Of a stretch of 64,000 bases of DNA, positions 17,722 to 25,389 are shown piece after piece. This DNA comes from Mucilaginibacter glaciei (GTDB taxonomy: Bacteria; Bacteroidota; Bacteroidia; Sphingobacteriales; Sphingobacteriaceae). Position 1 is the stretch's first letter, and each line of letters starts with the position of its first letter. The DNA lies in assembly GCF_014773245.1 (NCBI RefSeq), contig NZ_JACWMX010000001.1, positions 372,001-436,000 on the forward strand, in the 5' to 3' direction. The position numbers and the translations under genes are program-made. The notes under the pieces were generated by a model. The model worked only from the letters and a program-made list of their open reading frames with translations. It ran no database searches and was not told the DNA's origin.

Positions 17722-18846
17722 ATGAAAACCCGTTTATTTACCTGTATCACGCTTTGCGCAGCGTTGTTTTTTGTTGCTTGCAAAAACAAAACCGATTTTA
17801 CAATTTCGGGCACGGTTGCTAATCCCGGCAAGGCTAAAATGGCCTATTTATTAGTGGCAGATACCACACAGGTAAGCGTTATCGACTCGACAAAGTTAAG
17901 TGATAAGGGTGAATTTGAATTTAAACACCCCGCGCCTTACGCCAACCTCTACAAATTACGCATCGGTACCAGCATTTTTGATTTTGTAGCCAAAAATGGC
18001 GACGGCCTGAAGTTTGAAACCGACTTGGCAGATCTTGCCCATCCTTATAAAATAACCGGATCTGACGATTCTGAAAAGATTAAGGAATTTAACCGGATTA
18101 GTAATGTATATGGCGATAAGAACAGTAAGTTGTCTGACGAGTACACCGCAAAATCTGAAGCATTAGGCAAAGAGTCGGACTCGTTGATAAAGGTTTACAT
18201 GCCGCAGTTCCAAAAAAACATTACCGATTATAGTACCGAGATTTTAAAATTCGTAAACGATAACAAAAAATCGTTGGCGGGTTTTTATGCGGCAACATCG
18301 CTCGATCAATATAAATACGAGAAGGAACTGGTGGCATACGCTGATGCTATAAAGGGTGAATTTACAGATAACCCGGGTGTTCAACGGTTTATCAAACAAA
18401 TGGAAATTGCAAAGCCGGTATCGGTAGGGCATAAAGCACCGGAATTTACGGTAAAGGGTATCGATGGAAAGGACGTGAAACTGACTGATTACAAAGGCAA
18501 ATATGTAATGCTCGATTTTTGGGCATCATGGTGCGGCCCTTGCAGACAGGAAAACCCTAACGTTGTTAAGCAATATAACGCATTCAAATCAAAAGGTTTT
18601 AACATACTGGGCATCTCGTTAGATACCGAGAAAAAAGACTGGCAGGGAGCGGTTAACGCCGATAAACTAACCTGGGCGCATGCGTCTGATCTGCAGCGTT
18701 TTGACGGAGCAACCGAGAAGCTGTATCATATCGAAGCTATCCCCTCAAACTTTATAATTGACCCGCAAGGGGTTATTGTGGCTAAGAATATTACCGGCGC
18801 CGATTTAGAGAACTTTTTAAACAAAACGTTTAATAAGGTTCAATAA
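17722..18846 (+). CDS. TlpA-like thioredoxin-fold lipoprotein
   Basis: This 374-residue envelope protein has a lipoprotein signal ending LFFVAC-KNK, with the lipidated Cys at about residue 20. Residues ~28-120 form a DUF4369-type beta domain (FTISGTVANPGKAKMAYL). A helical linker follows. A C-terminal TlpA/AhpC-TSA thioredoxin domain carries the redox motif WASWCGPCRQENP and the cis-Pro region IEAIPSNFIID. It likely reduces or resolves disulfides in the periplasm. It starts 4 bp after gatB. Confidence 0.88.
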   Translation: MKTRLFTCITLCAALFFVACKNKTDFTISGTVANPGKAKMAYLLVADTTQVSVIDSTKLSDKGEFEFKHPAPYANLYKLRIGTSIFDFVAKNGDGLKFETDLADLAHPYKITGSDDSEKIKEFNRISNVYGDKNSKLSDEYTAKSEALGKESDSLIKVYMPQFQKNITDYSTEILKFVNDNKKSLAGFYAATSLDQYKYEKELVAYADAIKGEFTDNPGVQRFIKQMEIAKPVSVGHKAPEFTVKGIDGKDVKLTDYKGKYVMLDFWASWCGPCRQENPNVVKQYNAFKSKGFNILGISLDTEKKDWQGAVNADKLTWAHASDLQRFDGATEKLYHIEAIPSNFIIDPQGVIVAKNITGADLENFLNKTFNKVQ

Positions 18847-18941
18847 ATAGTTAACATACCGTGAAGGTTAACAATTTGTTAATGTACCTTTAACCATTAG
18901 CTATCATTAACGTTATACTTTTATGCAAAAATTAACCTTAC

Positions 18942-19628
18942 ATGAGCACCGGTAAACAAAAGATATTAATTGTTGACGACGAACCCGATATTTTAGAGTT
19001 AATTGAGTACAACCTCAAAAAAGAAGGTTACCAGGTATATTCGGCCCGTAACGGGCAGGAAGCTGTAGCCGAAGCTAAAAGGACCCAGCCCGATCTGATC
19101 GTGCTGGATATCATGATGCCCAAAATGGATGGTATCGAGGCTTGCCGTATTATGCGCACCATGCCCGAGTTTAAAAACACCTTTATGGTATTTCTAACTG
19201 CTCGCAGCGAAGAGTATTCAGAAATTGCAGGCTTTAACGTAGGGGCCGATGATTACATTGCCAAGCCTATTAAGCCGCGTGCTTTGGTGAGCCGTATCAA
19301 CGCCATCCTCCGCCGTAACTCGGCACCCGAAGAGGTTACCGACAATAAGCTGGAAATTGGCGACCTGGTGATTGACCGTGAGGCTTACCTGGTGTTTCAA
19401 AAAGGCGTTAAGGTTGTTTTGGCCAAAAAAGAATTTGAACTGCTGTACCTGTTGGCATCAAAACCCGGTAAGGTTTACACCCGCGAGGTGATATTGAAAA
19501 GCATCTGGGAAGACTCTGTAGTGGTAACTAACCGCACCATTGATGTACACGTACGCAAACTGCGCGAAAAATTGGGAGATGATTGCGTATCTACCGTCAA
19601 AGGAGTAGGCTACAAATTTGAAGCGTAA
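18942..19628 (+). CDS. OmpR/PhoB-family response regulator
   Basis: This 228-residue two-component regulator has a receiver with acidic pair VDDEPD, phosphoacceptor Asp56 in LIVLDIMMP, and conserved Thr and Lys in FLTARS and YIAKPIKP. The C-terminal winged helix (about 130-228) has FELLYLLASKPGKVYTREVIL and RTIDVHVRKLREKLG. No histidine kinase is adjacent, so it is an orphan here. The architecture cannot separate PhoB from RprY-like regulators. Confidence 0.92.
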   Translation: MSTGKQKILIVDDEPDILELIEYNLKKEGYQVYSARNGQEAVAEAKRTQPDLIVLDIMMPKMDGIEACRIMRTMPEFKNTFMVFLTARSEEYSEIAGFNVGADDYIAKPIKPRALVSRINAILRRNSAPEEVTDNKLEIGDLVIDREAYLVFQKGVKVVLAKKEFELLYLLASKPGKVYTREVILKSIWEDSVVVTNRTIDVHVRKLREKLGDDCVSTVKGVGYKFEA

Positions 19629-19644
19629 ACAAAATCTAACATAA

Positions 19645-19683
19645 CAAAAACGGCTCGTTGAATTTCAACGGGCCGTTTTTGTT
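19645..19683. terminator. Bidirectional terminator between response regulator and repeat protein
   Basis: AAAAACGGCTCGTTGAA pairs with TTCAACGGGCCGTTTTT (one G-U), with A/T flanks that can terminate both convergent genes. Confidence 0.88.
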
Positions 19684-19696
19684 TAAAATATTCCGA

Positions 19697-20293
19697 TTAT
19701 GCTTTTTTTGCGGCAACCGCTTTTTTCTTGACAGTTTTAGCAGCAGTAGTAGCTACTTTTTTCGCTTTAGCAACCTCTGTTTTAGCTTTGTCGGCTACAG
19801 TTCTTGCCTTTGTATCAGCTTTAGCCTTTAAATCGATAGCAGCCTTTTTGCCGTCAGCAACTTCTGTTTTAGCTTTATCGGCAACAGTTTTTGCTTTAGT
19901 ATCAGCTTTAGTTTTTACTTCTGTAGCAGTCTTTTTTGCTGCAGCAACATCTGTTTTAGCTTTATCGGCAACTGCCTTTACTTTGGTATCGGCTTTAGCC
20001 TTCACATCAGCTGCAACAGTTTTAGCCTTCGCAGTGGTTGATGCTGCTTTGGCTGCAATGGTTTCTTTAGCTGCGGTAGCCTTTTTGGCAACAGTAGTTT
20101 TGGCTGCAGACGCTTTTTTAGTAACCGCTGCTTTCTTAGACGCAACGGTTTCTTTTATATCCTCTATTTTATCGCCGGCTTTATCTTTCAGGTCTTCGGC
20201 AGTATCTTTTGTGCCATCCCAAAATTCTTCGATAGATTCTTTTATTTTTTCGAAAAAGCCCTTTTCTTCGGGTTGTGTTTTTTTAGTACTCAT
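19697..20293 (-). CDS. Lys/Ala-rich repeat protein (LEA-like or histone H1-like)
   Basis: This 198-residue protein is dominated by Lys, Ala, Thr and Val. Residues 97-183 are three 29-residue tandem repeats, each built around KADTK-x-K-x-VADKAKT-x-VA, predicted to be amphipathic helix. The N-terminal 50 residues are more acidic (FFEKIKESIEEFWDGTKD), and the C terminus (VKKKAVAAKKA) resembles bacterial H1-like tails. Both LEA-type stress protein and DNA-binding protein are possible; no decisive motif exists. The antisense frame is also open but is an artefact of composition. Confidence 0.75.
   Translation of the reverse strand: MSTKKTQPEEKGFFEKIKESIEEFWDGTKDTAEDLKDKAGDKIEDIKETVASKKAAVTKKASAAKTTVAKKATAAKETIAAKAASTTAKAKTVAADVKAKADTKVKAVADKAKTDVAAAKKTATEVKTKADTKAKTVADKAKTEVADGKKAAIDLKAKADTKARTVADKAKTEVAKAKKVATTAAKTVKKKAVAAKKA
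19745..20005 (-). repeat. Three 87-bp in-frame tandem repeats
   Basis: The DNA encodes three consecutive 29-residue units of the Lys/Ala-rich protein (residues 97-125, 126-154, 155-183). Units 2 and 3 are the most alike. In-frame unit length makes copy-number change by slippage possible without frameshift. Confidence 0.8.
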
Positions 20294-20469
20294 GAGGTTT
20301 TTATTTTAGGTTATTGTTGATAGATAGGTGATTAACAGTGCTTAATTAATTTTGTTTTAGGGGGAGATTTGTGGTTTCTTTACAGATTTATTTCCTGTTT
20401 CTTATACTGCTTTTACCGGATCTGTAACGGACGTTTATTCTTAAATAATAAACCGTATTTTTGCCGGCT

Positions 20470-21189
20470 ATGAAGTTTCCAAAGTTTGCCGACCTGATCC
20501 TGTTTGAAGATGATGATATAATTGTGGTCAATAAACCACCATTCATCAGTTCGTTAGATGAGCGGGAGGGGGGCGAGATCAATATGCTGCGCCTTGCAAA
20601 GCAATACAGTGATGACGCACAAGTTTGCCACCGTTTGGATAAAGAAACCTCGGGCGCGTTAATTATAGCTAAAAACCCCGAAGCCTATCGCTCCGTATCT
20701 ATGCAGTTTGAGCGCCGCAAAGTAAAAAAGGTATACCATGCAGTAATTAACGGCACCCATGTTTTCGAAGAGCTGTTTATCGATCTGCCGATATTGAACG
20801 TGGGCAAAAGCAGTGTGACCATTAGCCGACAGGAAGGTAAACGCGCCGAAACATGGTTCCAGTCTTTAAAATTCTATAAACATTATACCCTGGTTGAGTG
20901 CCGCCCGGTAACCGGCCGCATGCACCAGATCCGTATCCATTTAGCCACGCAGCGGGCCTCAATTGCCGGGGATGAGATGTACAAAGGCGAGCCGGTGTTT
21001 CTTTCTAAGATTAAACGTAAATACCATTTAGGGAAAGACCAGGAAGAGTTGCCTATCATGAAGCGTTTTGCGCTACACGCCTACGAAGTAACCTTTAAGT
21101 TAATGAACGGCGATGACATTACTATACATGCGCCTTACCCTAAAGATTTTGATACGTTGTTGAAGCTGCTGGATAAGTTTGATTTGTAG
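20470..21189 (+). CDS. RluA-family 23S rRNA/tRNA pseudouridine synthase
   Basis: This 239-residue enzyme isomerises specific uridines to pseudouridine. VCHRLDKETSGALIIAK holds the catalytic Asp of the RluA signature HRLDxxTSG. VECRPVTGRMHQIRIHLA is the second family motif. There is no S4 domain, so it is a short RluA/RluC-type protein and its target site cannot be assigned. A TTG in frame at 20461 precedes the preferred ATG at 20470. Confidence 0.92.
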   Translation: MKFPKFADLILFEDDDIIVVNKPPFISSLDEREGGEINMLRLAKQYSDDAQVCHRLDKETSGALIIAKNPEAYRSVSMQFERRKVKKVYHAVINGTHVFEELFIDLPILNVGKSSVTISRQEGKRAETWFQSLKFYKHYTLVECRPVTGRMHQIRIHLATQRASIAGDEMYKGEPVFLSKIKRKYHLGKDQEELPIMKRFALHAYEVTFKLMNGDDITIHAPYPKDFDTLLKLLDKFDL

Positions 21190-21223
21190 TAATGATGTTT
21201 GAAGTTACCAAAAATAGCAGGAC

Positions 21224-21940
21224 TTAATCTTTTTGGTAAACCAAAAAATGTTGGATCGGCATAAACTCGCCGTCCTGAACCAGATGGAAACCATTTGCCT
21301 TTAACTCTTTGTTAACCTGTATTACACTCATTTTATGCAATTCTTTGATCGCGACCGCCGGGTCTTCCGCACGGTATTCCAACAACAATAACTTGCCTTT
21401 TGGTTTTAACGATCTGCGGATGGCCTGCAACATTTCATGCGGGTAATATAATTCGTGATAAACATCAACCATCATGGCCAGGTCTACGCTATTATCAGGT
21501 AGGTTGGGAGATTTTTCGCCACCCTTAATTACCGTTACATTGTTATGCGCGAGTTTGCTGCTTTTGTCTTTCAGATAGTTTAGGGCATCATCCTGTATTT
21601 CAACAGCATAAACTTTTCCCTGTGACAACTGTGCCGCTATCCTGAAAGTGTAATAACCTGTGCCTGCGCCAATATCTGCAACTACACTATTTTTGATAAT
21701 GGGAAGTTTGGAGATCGCCAGTGCCGTATTCTCCTCCTGCTGGCGGTTGTTGCGCTCCAACCAATCAGCGCCTTCAAAGCTCATCACCTGCGCAATTTCG
21801 CGTCCATAGTACATTTTGCCCTTGCCGTCGCGGCTGGCAGTTTTGTAGGTGTAGGCAGTATCTTGCTGTTGATTTTGTGCCGGTTGGCAGGTAAAAAGCA
21901 ACGGGATAAGCAATAAAAAAGCCGTTTTGATGTAAAGCAT
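21224..21940 (-). CDS. Exported SAM-dependent methyltransferase-like protein
   Basis: This 238-residue protein has a hydrophobic N terminus (LLLIPLLFTCQPAQ) that looks like an export signal, with Cys18 in a weak lipobox. A class I methyltransferase domain follows: VADIGAGTGYYTFRIA (motif I), VYAVEIQDD, and LAMMVDVYHELYYPHEML. Similar exported methyltransferase-like proteins occur in Bacteroidota, but SAM would be absent from the periplasm, so cytoplasmic use of an anchored protein or a non-enzymatic role are open. It converges with the pseudouridine synthase gene. Confidence 0.75.
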   Translation of the reverse strand: MLYIKTAFLLLIPLLFTCQPAQNQQQDTAYTYKTASRDGKGKMYYGREIAQVMSFEGADWLERNNRQQEENTALAISKLPIIKNSVVADIGAGTGYYTFRIAAQLSQGKVYAVEIQDDALNYLKDKSSKLAHNNVTVIKGGEKSPNLPDNSVDLAMMVDVYHELYYPHEMLQAIRRSLKPKGKLLLLEYRAEDPAVAIKELHKMSVIQVNKELKANGFHLVQDGEFMPIQHFLVYQKD

Positions 21941-22000
21941 ATTTGCTTAACGCCAAACCAGCCATATATGTTTAGAAATCAGGCGCTGAGATTGAAATAT

Positions 22001-22435
22001 TTACAGGTTAATAAGGCTGGTTTCGCGGGCAATAATATCAGCCACACTGGTTTCTGAAAGGATCTTTAAAGAGGCATCACGCACTTCAATAAACACATCG
22101 CGGATGCCGCAGGTATGTTCTTGGTGGCACTCGTCGCAACGGTGGTAAAAGTTTAAGCTTGCGCAGGGTACCATAGCAATGGGCCCGTCGGTAATGCGCA
22201 TTACATTAACCAGGTAAATATCTTTTGGGTCTTTGTTCAGGCTATAACCACCACCAGCCCCTTTTTTGCTGTACAAAAAGCCGGCGTTACGTAAATCAAG
22301 CAGTATTTGCTCCAGGAATTTTTTAGGGATTTTTTCCGCCTCGGCTATTTTTGAGATCTGCATGGGCGGCTTGTCCATGTTTTTACCCATTACAACCAGA
22401 GCTTTTATAGCGTATTTCGTTTTTTTGGAGAGCAT
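22001..22435 (-). CDS. Rrf2-family regulator, IscR-like with four cysteines
   Basis: This 144-residue winged-helix regulator has QISKIAEAEKIPKKFLEQILLDLRNAG (recognition region) and KGAGGGYSL (wing). Cys91, Cys100, Cys103 and Cys109 form a cluster resembling the Fe-S ligand region of IscR/NsrR proteins, so it may carry an Fe-S cluster. It is the only candidate Fe-S regulator in the window, though it is 18 kb from the isc operon, so a regulatory link is inference. Confidence 0.85.
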   Translation of the reverse strand: MLSKKTKYAIKALVVMGKNMDKPPMQISKIAEAEKIPKKFLEQILLDLRNAGFLYSKKGAGGGYSLNKDPKDIYLVNVMRITDGPIAMVPCASLNFYHRCDECHQEHTCGIRDVFIEVRDASLKILSETSVADIIARETSLINL

Positions 22436-22451
22436 CTACTAATATAAATGA

Positions 22452-22459
22452 CAAAAGTA
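22452..22459 (-). promoter_or_regulatory. Candidate -7 element for the IscR-like gene
   Basis: TACTTTTG on the minus strand fits TAnnTTTG exactly and lies 16 bp before the start codon. A matching -33 TTG is not seen at the usual spacing. Confidence 0.45.
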
Positions 22460-22494
22460 CACAAACAAAGTTGTTAAAGCATAATATGCAAAAA

Positions 22495-22782
22495 TTACGC
22501 GTCAGCACGTTTATCTGAATGGCCAAGGCCTTTGCCTGGGCTCACCGCATCGCGGATTAGCTGCTTCAGTTCCTTTATTTCGGGGAATCGCCCCTGATCT
22601 TTGCGGTCAAAAATAACGTGATCATTTATCCGGATATTATATTTGCCCGATGTTTCACTGGGGTGCAGAGTCACGCCGTAAACATCATCGCTAAACGTAG
22701 TTAAAAGTTCCTGCGCCATATAAGCTGCGCGGAGCAGCCAGTTACATTTTGGGCAATACTCGATAATTAGGGTTGGTTTCAT
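22495..22782 (-). CDS. SelW/SelT/SelH-type (Rdx family) protein
   Basis: This 95-residue thioredoxin-like protein starts KPTLIIEYCPKCNWLLRAAYMAQELL. The redox motif Cys10-x2-Cys13 replaces the CxxU of selenoprotein W. GKYNIRIND and VIFDRKDQGRFPEIKELKQLIRD match the C-terminal half of the family. Its cellular role is not defined. It lies 18 bp after the Nudix regulator gene on the same strand and is probably cotranscribed. Confidence 0.85.
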   Translation of the reverse strand: MKPTLIIEYCPKCNWLLRAAYMAQELLTTFSDDVYGVTLHPSETSGKYNIRINDHVIFDRKDQGRFPEIKELKQLIRDAVSPGKGLGHSDKRADA

Positions 22783-22800
22783 CGGTTTAAATATAGCTAC

Positions 22801-23529
22801 TTATTTAGGTAGAAACCGATACAGATAGGGTGCCTTGTGCGCTCCGCCACTGTATTTTTTTGCTACACGCTCCAATATGCCCATGCTTAATATTTTCCGT
22901 TGGAAAGCGGGGCGCAGTAATTTTTTACCCAGCACAGTTTCATGCAAAGCTTGCAGGTCGCCCATGGTAAAATTATCAGGAAGCAAGTTAAATCCTATCA
23001 GTTTGTTGTCTAATTGTGTACGCAGGCTCTCTAATGCTTTTTTGATGATAAGCTGATGATCTTGTATTAACCGGGGCAGATCGTTTAAATCGTACCAGCC
23101 GCAACTGTCAAAAAGCTTATCGGGAGTGGGTGTCACTTTAGTAAAATCGACCAGTGCAAAATAACCTACACTGATAAACCGCTTCAGCAGCCAGTGGTTG
23201 ACTGGTGGCTCTATGCCGTTCGCGTTTAATATCGCCTTGAATGGCTCCGGGTCAAACCTGGTCATATCGCCAAAAATATGGAATTGGTCCAGGAAGATCT
23301 CTTTTAACCCTGTGCGTTCGCTTGCTACCCGCATGGCGGCAACATCCAGGTCTTCCTCCAGTCTGATGAACCCGCCAGGTAGTGCAACATAACCTGTATT
23401 GCTGTAATGCATCAGCAATACCTTCAATTCATTATCATGAAAACCAAATATGACAGCATCAATGGCAAGGTTAGGAATAAAACCTTCACCGGTCGGGTTG
23501 CCTTCGTTTGGTATTTTGGTAGCCGCCAT
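22801..23529 (-). CDS. Nudix-domain transcriptional regulator (NrtR/AraR-type)
   Basis: This 242-residue protein joins a Nudix domain (about 20-150) to a C-terminal winged helix (about 170-242, including FTMGDLQALHETVLGKKLLR and FQRKILSMGIL). The Nudix box spans Gly53-Leu75 but reads RVASERTGL where REuxEExGu is expected, so two of the acidic residues (positions 68 and 72) are Val and Arg. Loss of hydrolysis in favour of ligand sensing is typical of NrtR-like regulators. It is divergent from a carboxylesterase across a region with clear half-sites. Confidence 0.85.
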   Translation of the reverse strand: MAATKIPNEGNPTGEGFIPNLAIDAVIFGFHDNELKVLLMHYSNTGYVALPGGFIRLEEDLDVAAMRVASERTGLKEIFLDQFHIFGDMTRFDPEPFKAILNANGIEPPVNHWLLKRFISVGYFALVDFTKVTPTPDKLFDSCGWYDLNDLPRLIQDHQLIIKKALESLRTQLDNKLIGFNLLPDNFTMGDLQALHETVLGKKLLRPAFQRKILSMGILERVAKKYSGGAHKAPYLYRFLPK

Positions 23530-23560
23530 CTTTTAAAATCAATAATTAACTTGACAATGC

Positions 23561-23602
23561 CAATAATACAAATTATTATTGTAACATAATGATACAATAA
23601 TA
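23561..23602. promoter_or_regulatory. Three CAATAATA half-sites between Nudix regulator and esterase
   Basis: CAATAATA occurs at 23561-23568 and 23595-23602 on the plus strand and inverted at 23574-23581. TATTATTGTA (23574-23583) and TACAATAATA (23593-23602) form a perfect 10-bp inverted repeat with a 9-bp spacer, ending 36 bp before the esterase ATG. This is a plausible operator for the adjacent regulator. Confidence 0.6.
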
Positions 23603-23638
23603 TTCCTGAAATTTCTCTAACCAATTATTATAATACTG

Positions 23639-25264
23639 ATGAAAAAATTAAGTGTCTTTTTACTGGCGCAAATGGCTTGCGTTATGTCGTTTGCGCAGGT
23701 GCAGGTGAAGATAGCTGATGGCATGCTGGAGAGCGTAACCGAAAAATCAGGCGTGAATAGTTTTAAGGGCATCCCCTTTGCACAGCCGCCCATAGGCGAC
23801 CTGCGCTGGAAGGAACCGCAGCCCGTAAACAGCTGGACGGGCGTGCGCAAATGCGATGCCTTTGGTTACAATGCAATGCAAAAAAAGATCTTCGGCGATA
23901 TGGGTTTCCGCGGCCCTGGCATGAGCGAGGATTGCCTGTATCTGAACGTTTGGGTACCTGCTAAACCGGCTAAGGCAAAATTACCGGTGCTGGTATATTT
24001 TTATGGCGGCGGCTTTGCAGCCGGCGATGGCTCTGAACGGCGTTACGATGGCGAGAGCATGGCCAAACGCGGTATTGTGACGTTAACGGTGAATTATCGT
24101 TTAGGGGTGTTTGGCTTCATGTCACATCCCGAATTGACTAAAGAATCCCCGCATCATGCATCCGGTAATTATGGGTTGCTTGACCAAAATGCTGCGTTAG
24201 TATGGGTGAAAAAAAATATAGCCGCCTTTGGCGGTGATCCGGACAGGATAACCATAGCTGGCGAATCGGCAGGTTCTATGTCGGTATCGGCGCAAATGGT
24301 ATCGCCATTGTCAAAAGACCTTATCAATGGCGCAATAGGCGAAAGCGGTGCTATGATCAATCCGTTGGCGCCTGCTACTTTAAGCGTAGGTGAAGGCAAT
24401 GGAGTAAAGTTTGGTGAGAAGATAGGTGCGACAACCCTGGCTGCTTTACGTGCTATCCCTGCCGATCAATTGTTAGAGCTGGCATCGAAACCGGGTAACC
24501 CGTCGATTAGTTTTATTGTAGATGGTTATTTCTTTACCAAAAAGCCTATAGAAACATACATGGCAGGCGAGCAAGCCCATGTGCCCTTACTGGCGGGTTG
24601 GAATTCGGCCGAGATACCCTACCAGGCGGTGATGTATGGACAGGCCCCAACCCCAGAAAACTACCTGAAGCAACTGAATACCTTTTATCCGGGTAAAGCG
24701 GATGAGGTTGCCAAACTTTACCCGGGTAGCACGGAAGCAGAGGTGATCAAATCGGCAACGGAATTAGCCAGCGACAGGTTTATTGTTTACAGCACTTGGA
24801 AATGGGTTGATTTGCACGCGCAAACCAGTGGCAAACCGGTATACCGTTACTTGTTTTCGAAATTAAAACCACCAATGAGTGCTAAAATGGAAGGTGCTAC
24901 CCCGGGCCTTGCCGGCGGAATGAACAAAAGTGACGCCGCTAAACCAGCGGCACCAAAGGGCCCGCAGCCGTATGCCGGCGCACCGCACGCGTTCGAAATT
25001 GAATACGCCATGGGCAACCTGGCCACTAATGATGCCTACGACTGGACACCTGCAGATTATAAAGTATCTGAAACGATGGAAACCTACTTTGCAAACTTTA
25101 TAAAAACGGGTAACCCCAACGGCGCGGGTGTGCCAAAGTGGTCGGCTAATACTAAAGGCGGCGCGGTGTCGTTCATTAATTTAGATGTTAAGACAATTTT
25201 AGAGAAAGAAAGCGACCGGTTAAGGGCACGTTATCTTTTCCTTGATAAAGAATATTTAAAATAG
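23639..25264 (+). CDS. Secreted type B carboxylesterase
   Basis: This 541-residue alpha/beta hydrolase has a signal peptide (residues 1-20, ending SFAQ). GIPFAQPPIGDLRWKEPQP and SEDCLYLNVWVP are carboxylesterase B hallmarks. YFYGGGFAAGDG contains the oxyanion-hole glycines, and ITIAGESAGSMSVSAQMVS carries the nucleophilic Ser in GESAG. The C-terminal APHAFEIEYAMGN carries the catalytic His. It is likely periplasmic and hydrolyses esters of unknown nature. The upstream operator suggests control by the divergent Nudix regulator. Confidence 0.92.
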   Translation: MKKLSVFLLAQMACVMSFAQVQVKIADGMLESVTEKSGVNSFKGIPFAQPPIGDLRWKEPQPVNSWTGVRKCDAFGYNAMQKKIFGDMGFRGPGMSEDCLYLNVWVPAKPAKAKLPVLVYFYGGGFAAGDGSERRYDGESMAKRGIVTLTVNYRLGVFGFMSHPELTKESPHHASGNYGLLDQNAALVWVKKNIAAFGGDPDRITIAGESAGSMSVSAQMVSPLSKDLINGAIGESGAMINPLAPATLSVGEGNGVKFGEKIGATTLAALRAIPADQLLELASKPGNPSISFIVDGYFFTKKPIETYMAGEQAHVPLLAGWNSAEIPYQAVMYGQAPTPENYLKQLNTFYPGKADEVAKLYPGSTEAEVIKSATELASDRFIVYSTWKWVDLHAQTSGKPVYRYLFSKLKPPMSAKMEGATPGLAGGMNKSDAAKPAAPKGPQPYAGAPHAFEIEYAMGNLATNDAYDWTPADYKVSETMETYFANFIKTGNPNGAGVPKWSANTKGGAVSFINLDVKTILEKESDRLRARYLFLDKEYLK

Positions 25265-25285
25265 AGCAAGCCCAAACTTTTCGTT

Positions 25286-25319
25286 AAGCCGCTTTCTTTT
25301 ACAGGAAAGCGGCTTTTTT
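25286..25319 (+). terminator. Terminator after carboxylesterase
   Basis: AAGCCGCTTTC and GAAAGCGGCTT pair perfectly over 11 bp with an 8-nt loop, followed by a run of T. Confidence 0.88.
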
Positions 25320-25337
25320 ATTCCGAAATTACAGGCG

Positions 25338-25365
25338 CAAAAAAAAGCACCCCGGGAGGTGCTTT
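25338..25365 (-). terminator. Terminator after lpdA
   Basis: On the minus strand, AAAGCACC and GGTGCTTT pair over 8 bp around a 6-nt loop and continue into TTTTTT. It lies just after the lpdA stop codon, back to back with the esterase terminator. Confidence 0.82.
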
Positions 25366-25389
25366 ATAAAAACAATGTTTTAATATCTA

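Noticed and set aside
19728..20309. 193-codon plus-strand frame opposite the Lys/Ala repeat protein
   Set aside because: The repetitive composition of the real gene keeps the opposite strand free of stops. The translation is a monotonous Ala/Val/Ser string, and the real gene has the ATG and terminator.
20470..21189. Search for tRNA or rRNA genes near the pseudouridine synthase and elsewhere in the window
   Set aside because: No cloverleaf, CCA-end pattern or rRNA-like segment was recognised in any intergenic stretch; absence was judged by eye only.
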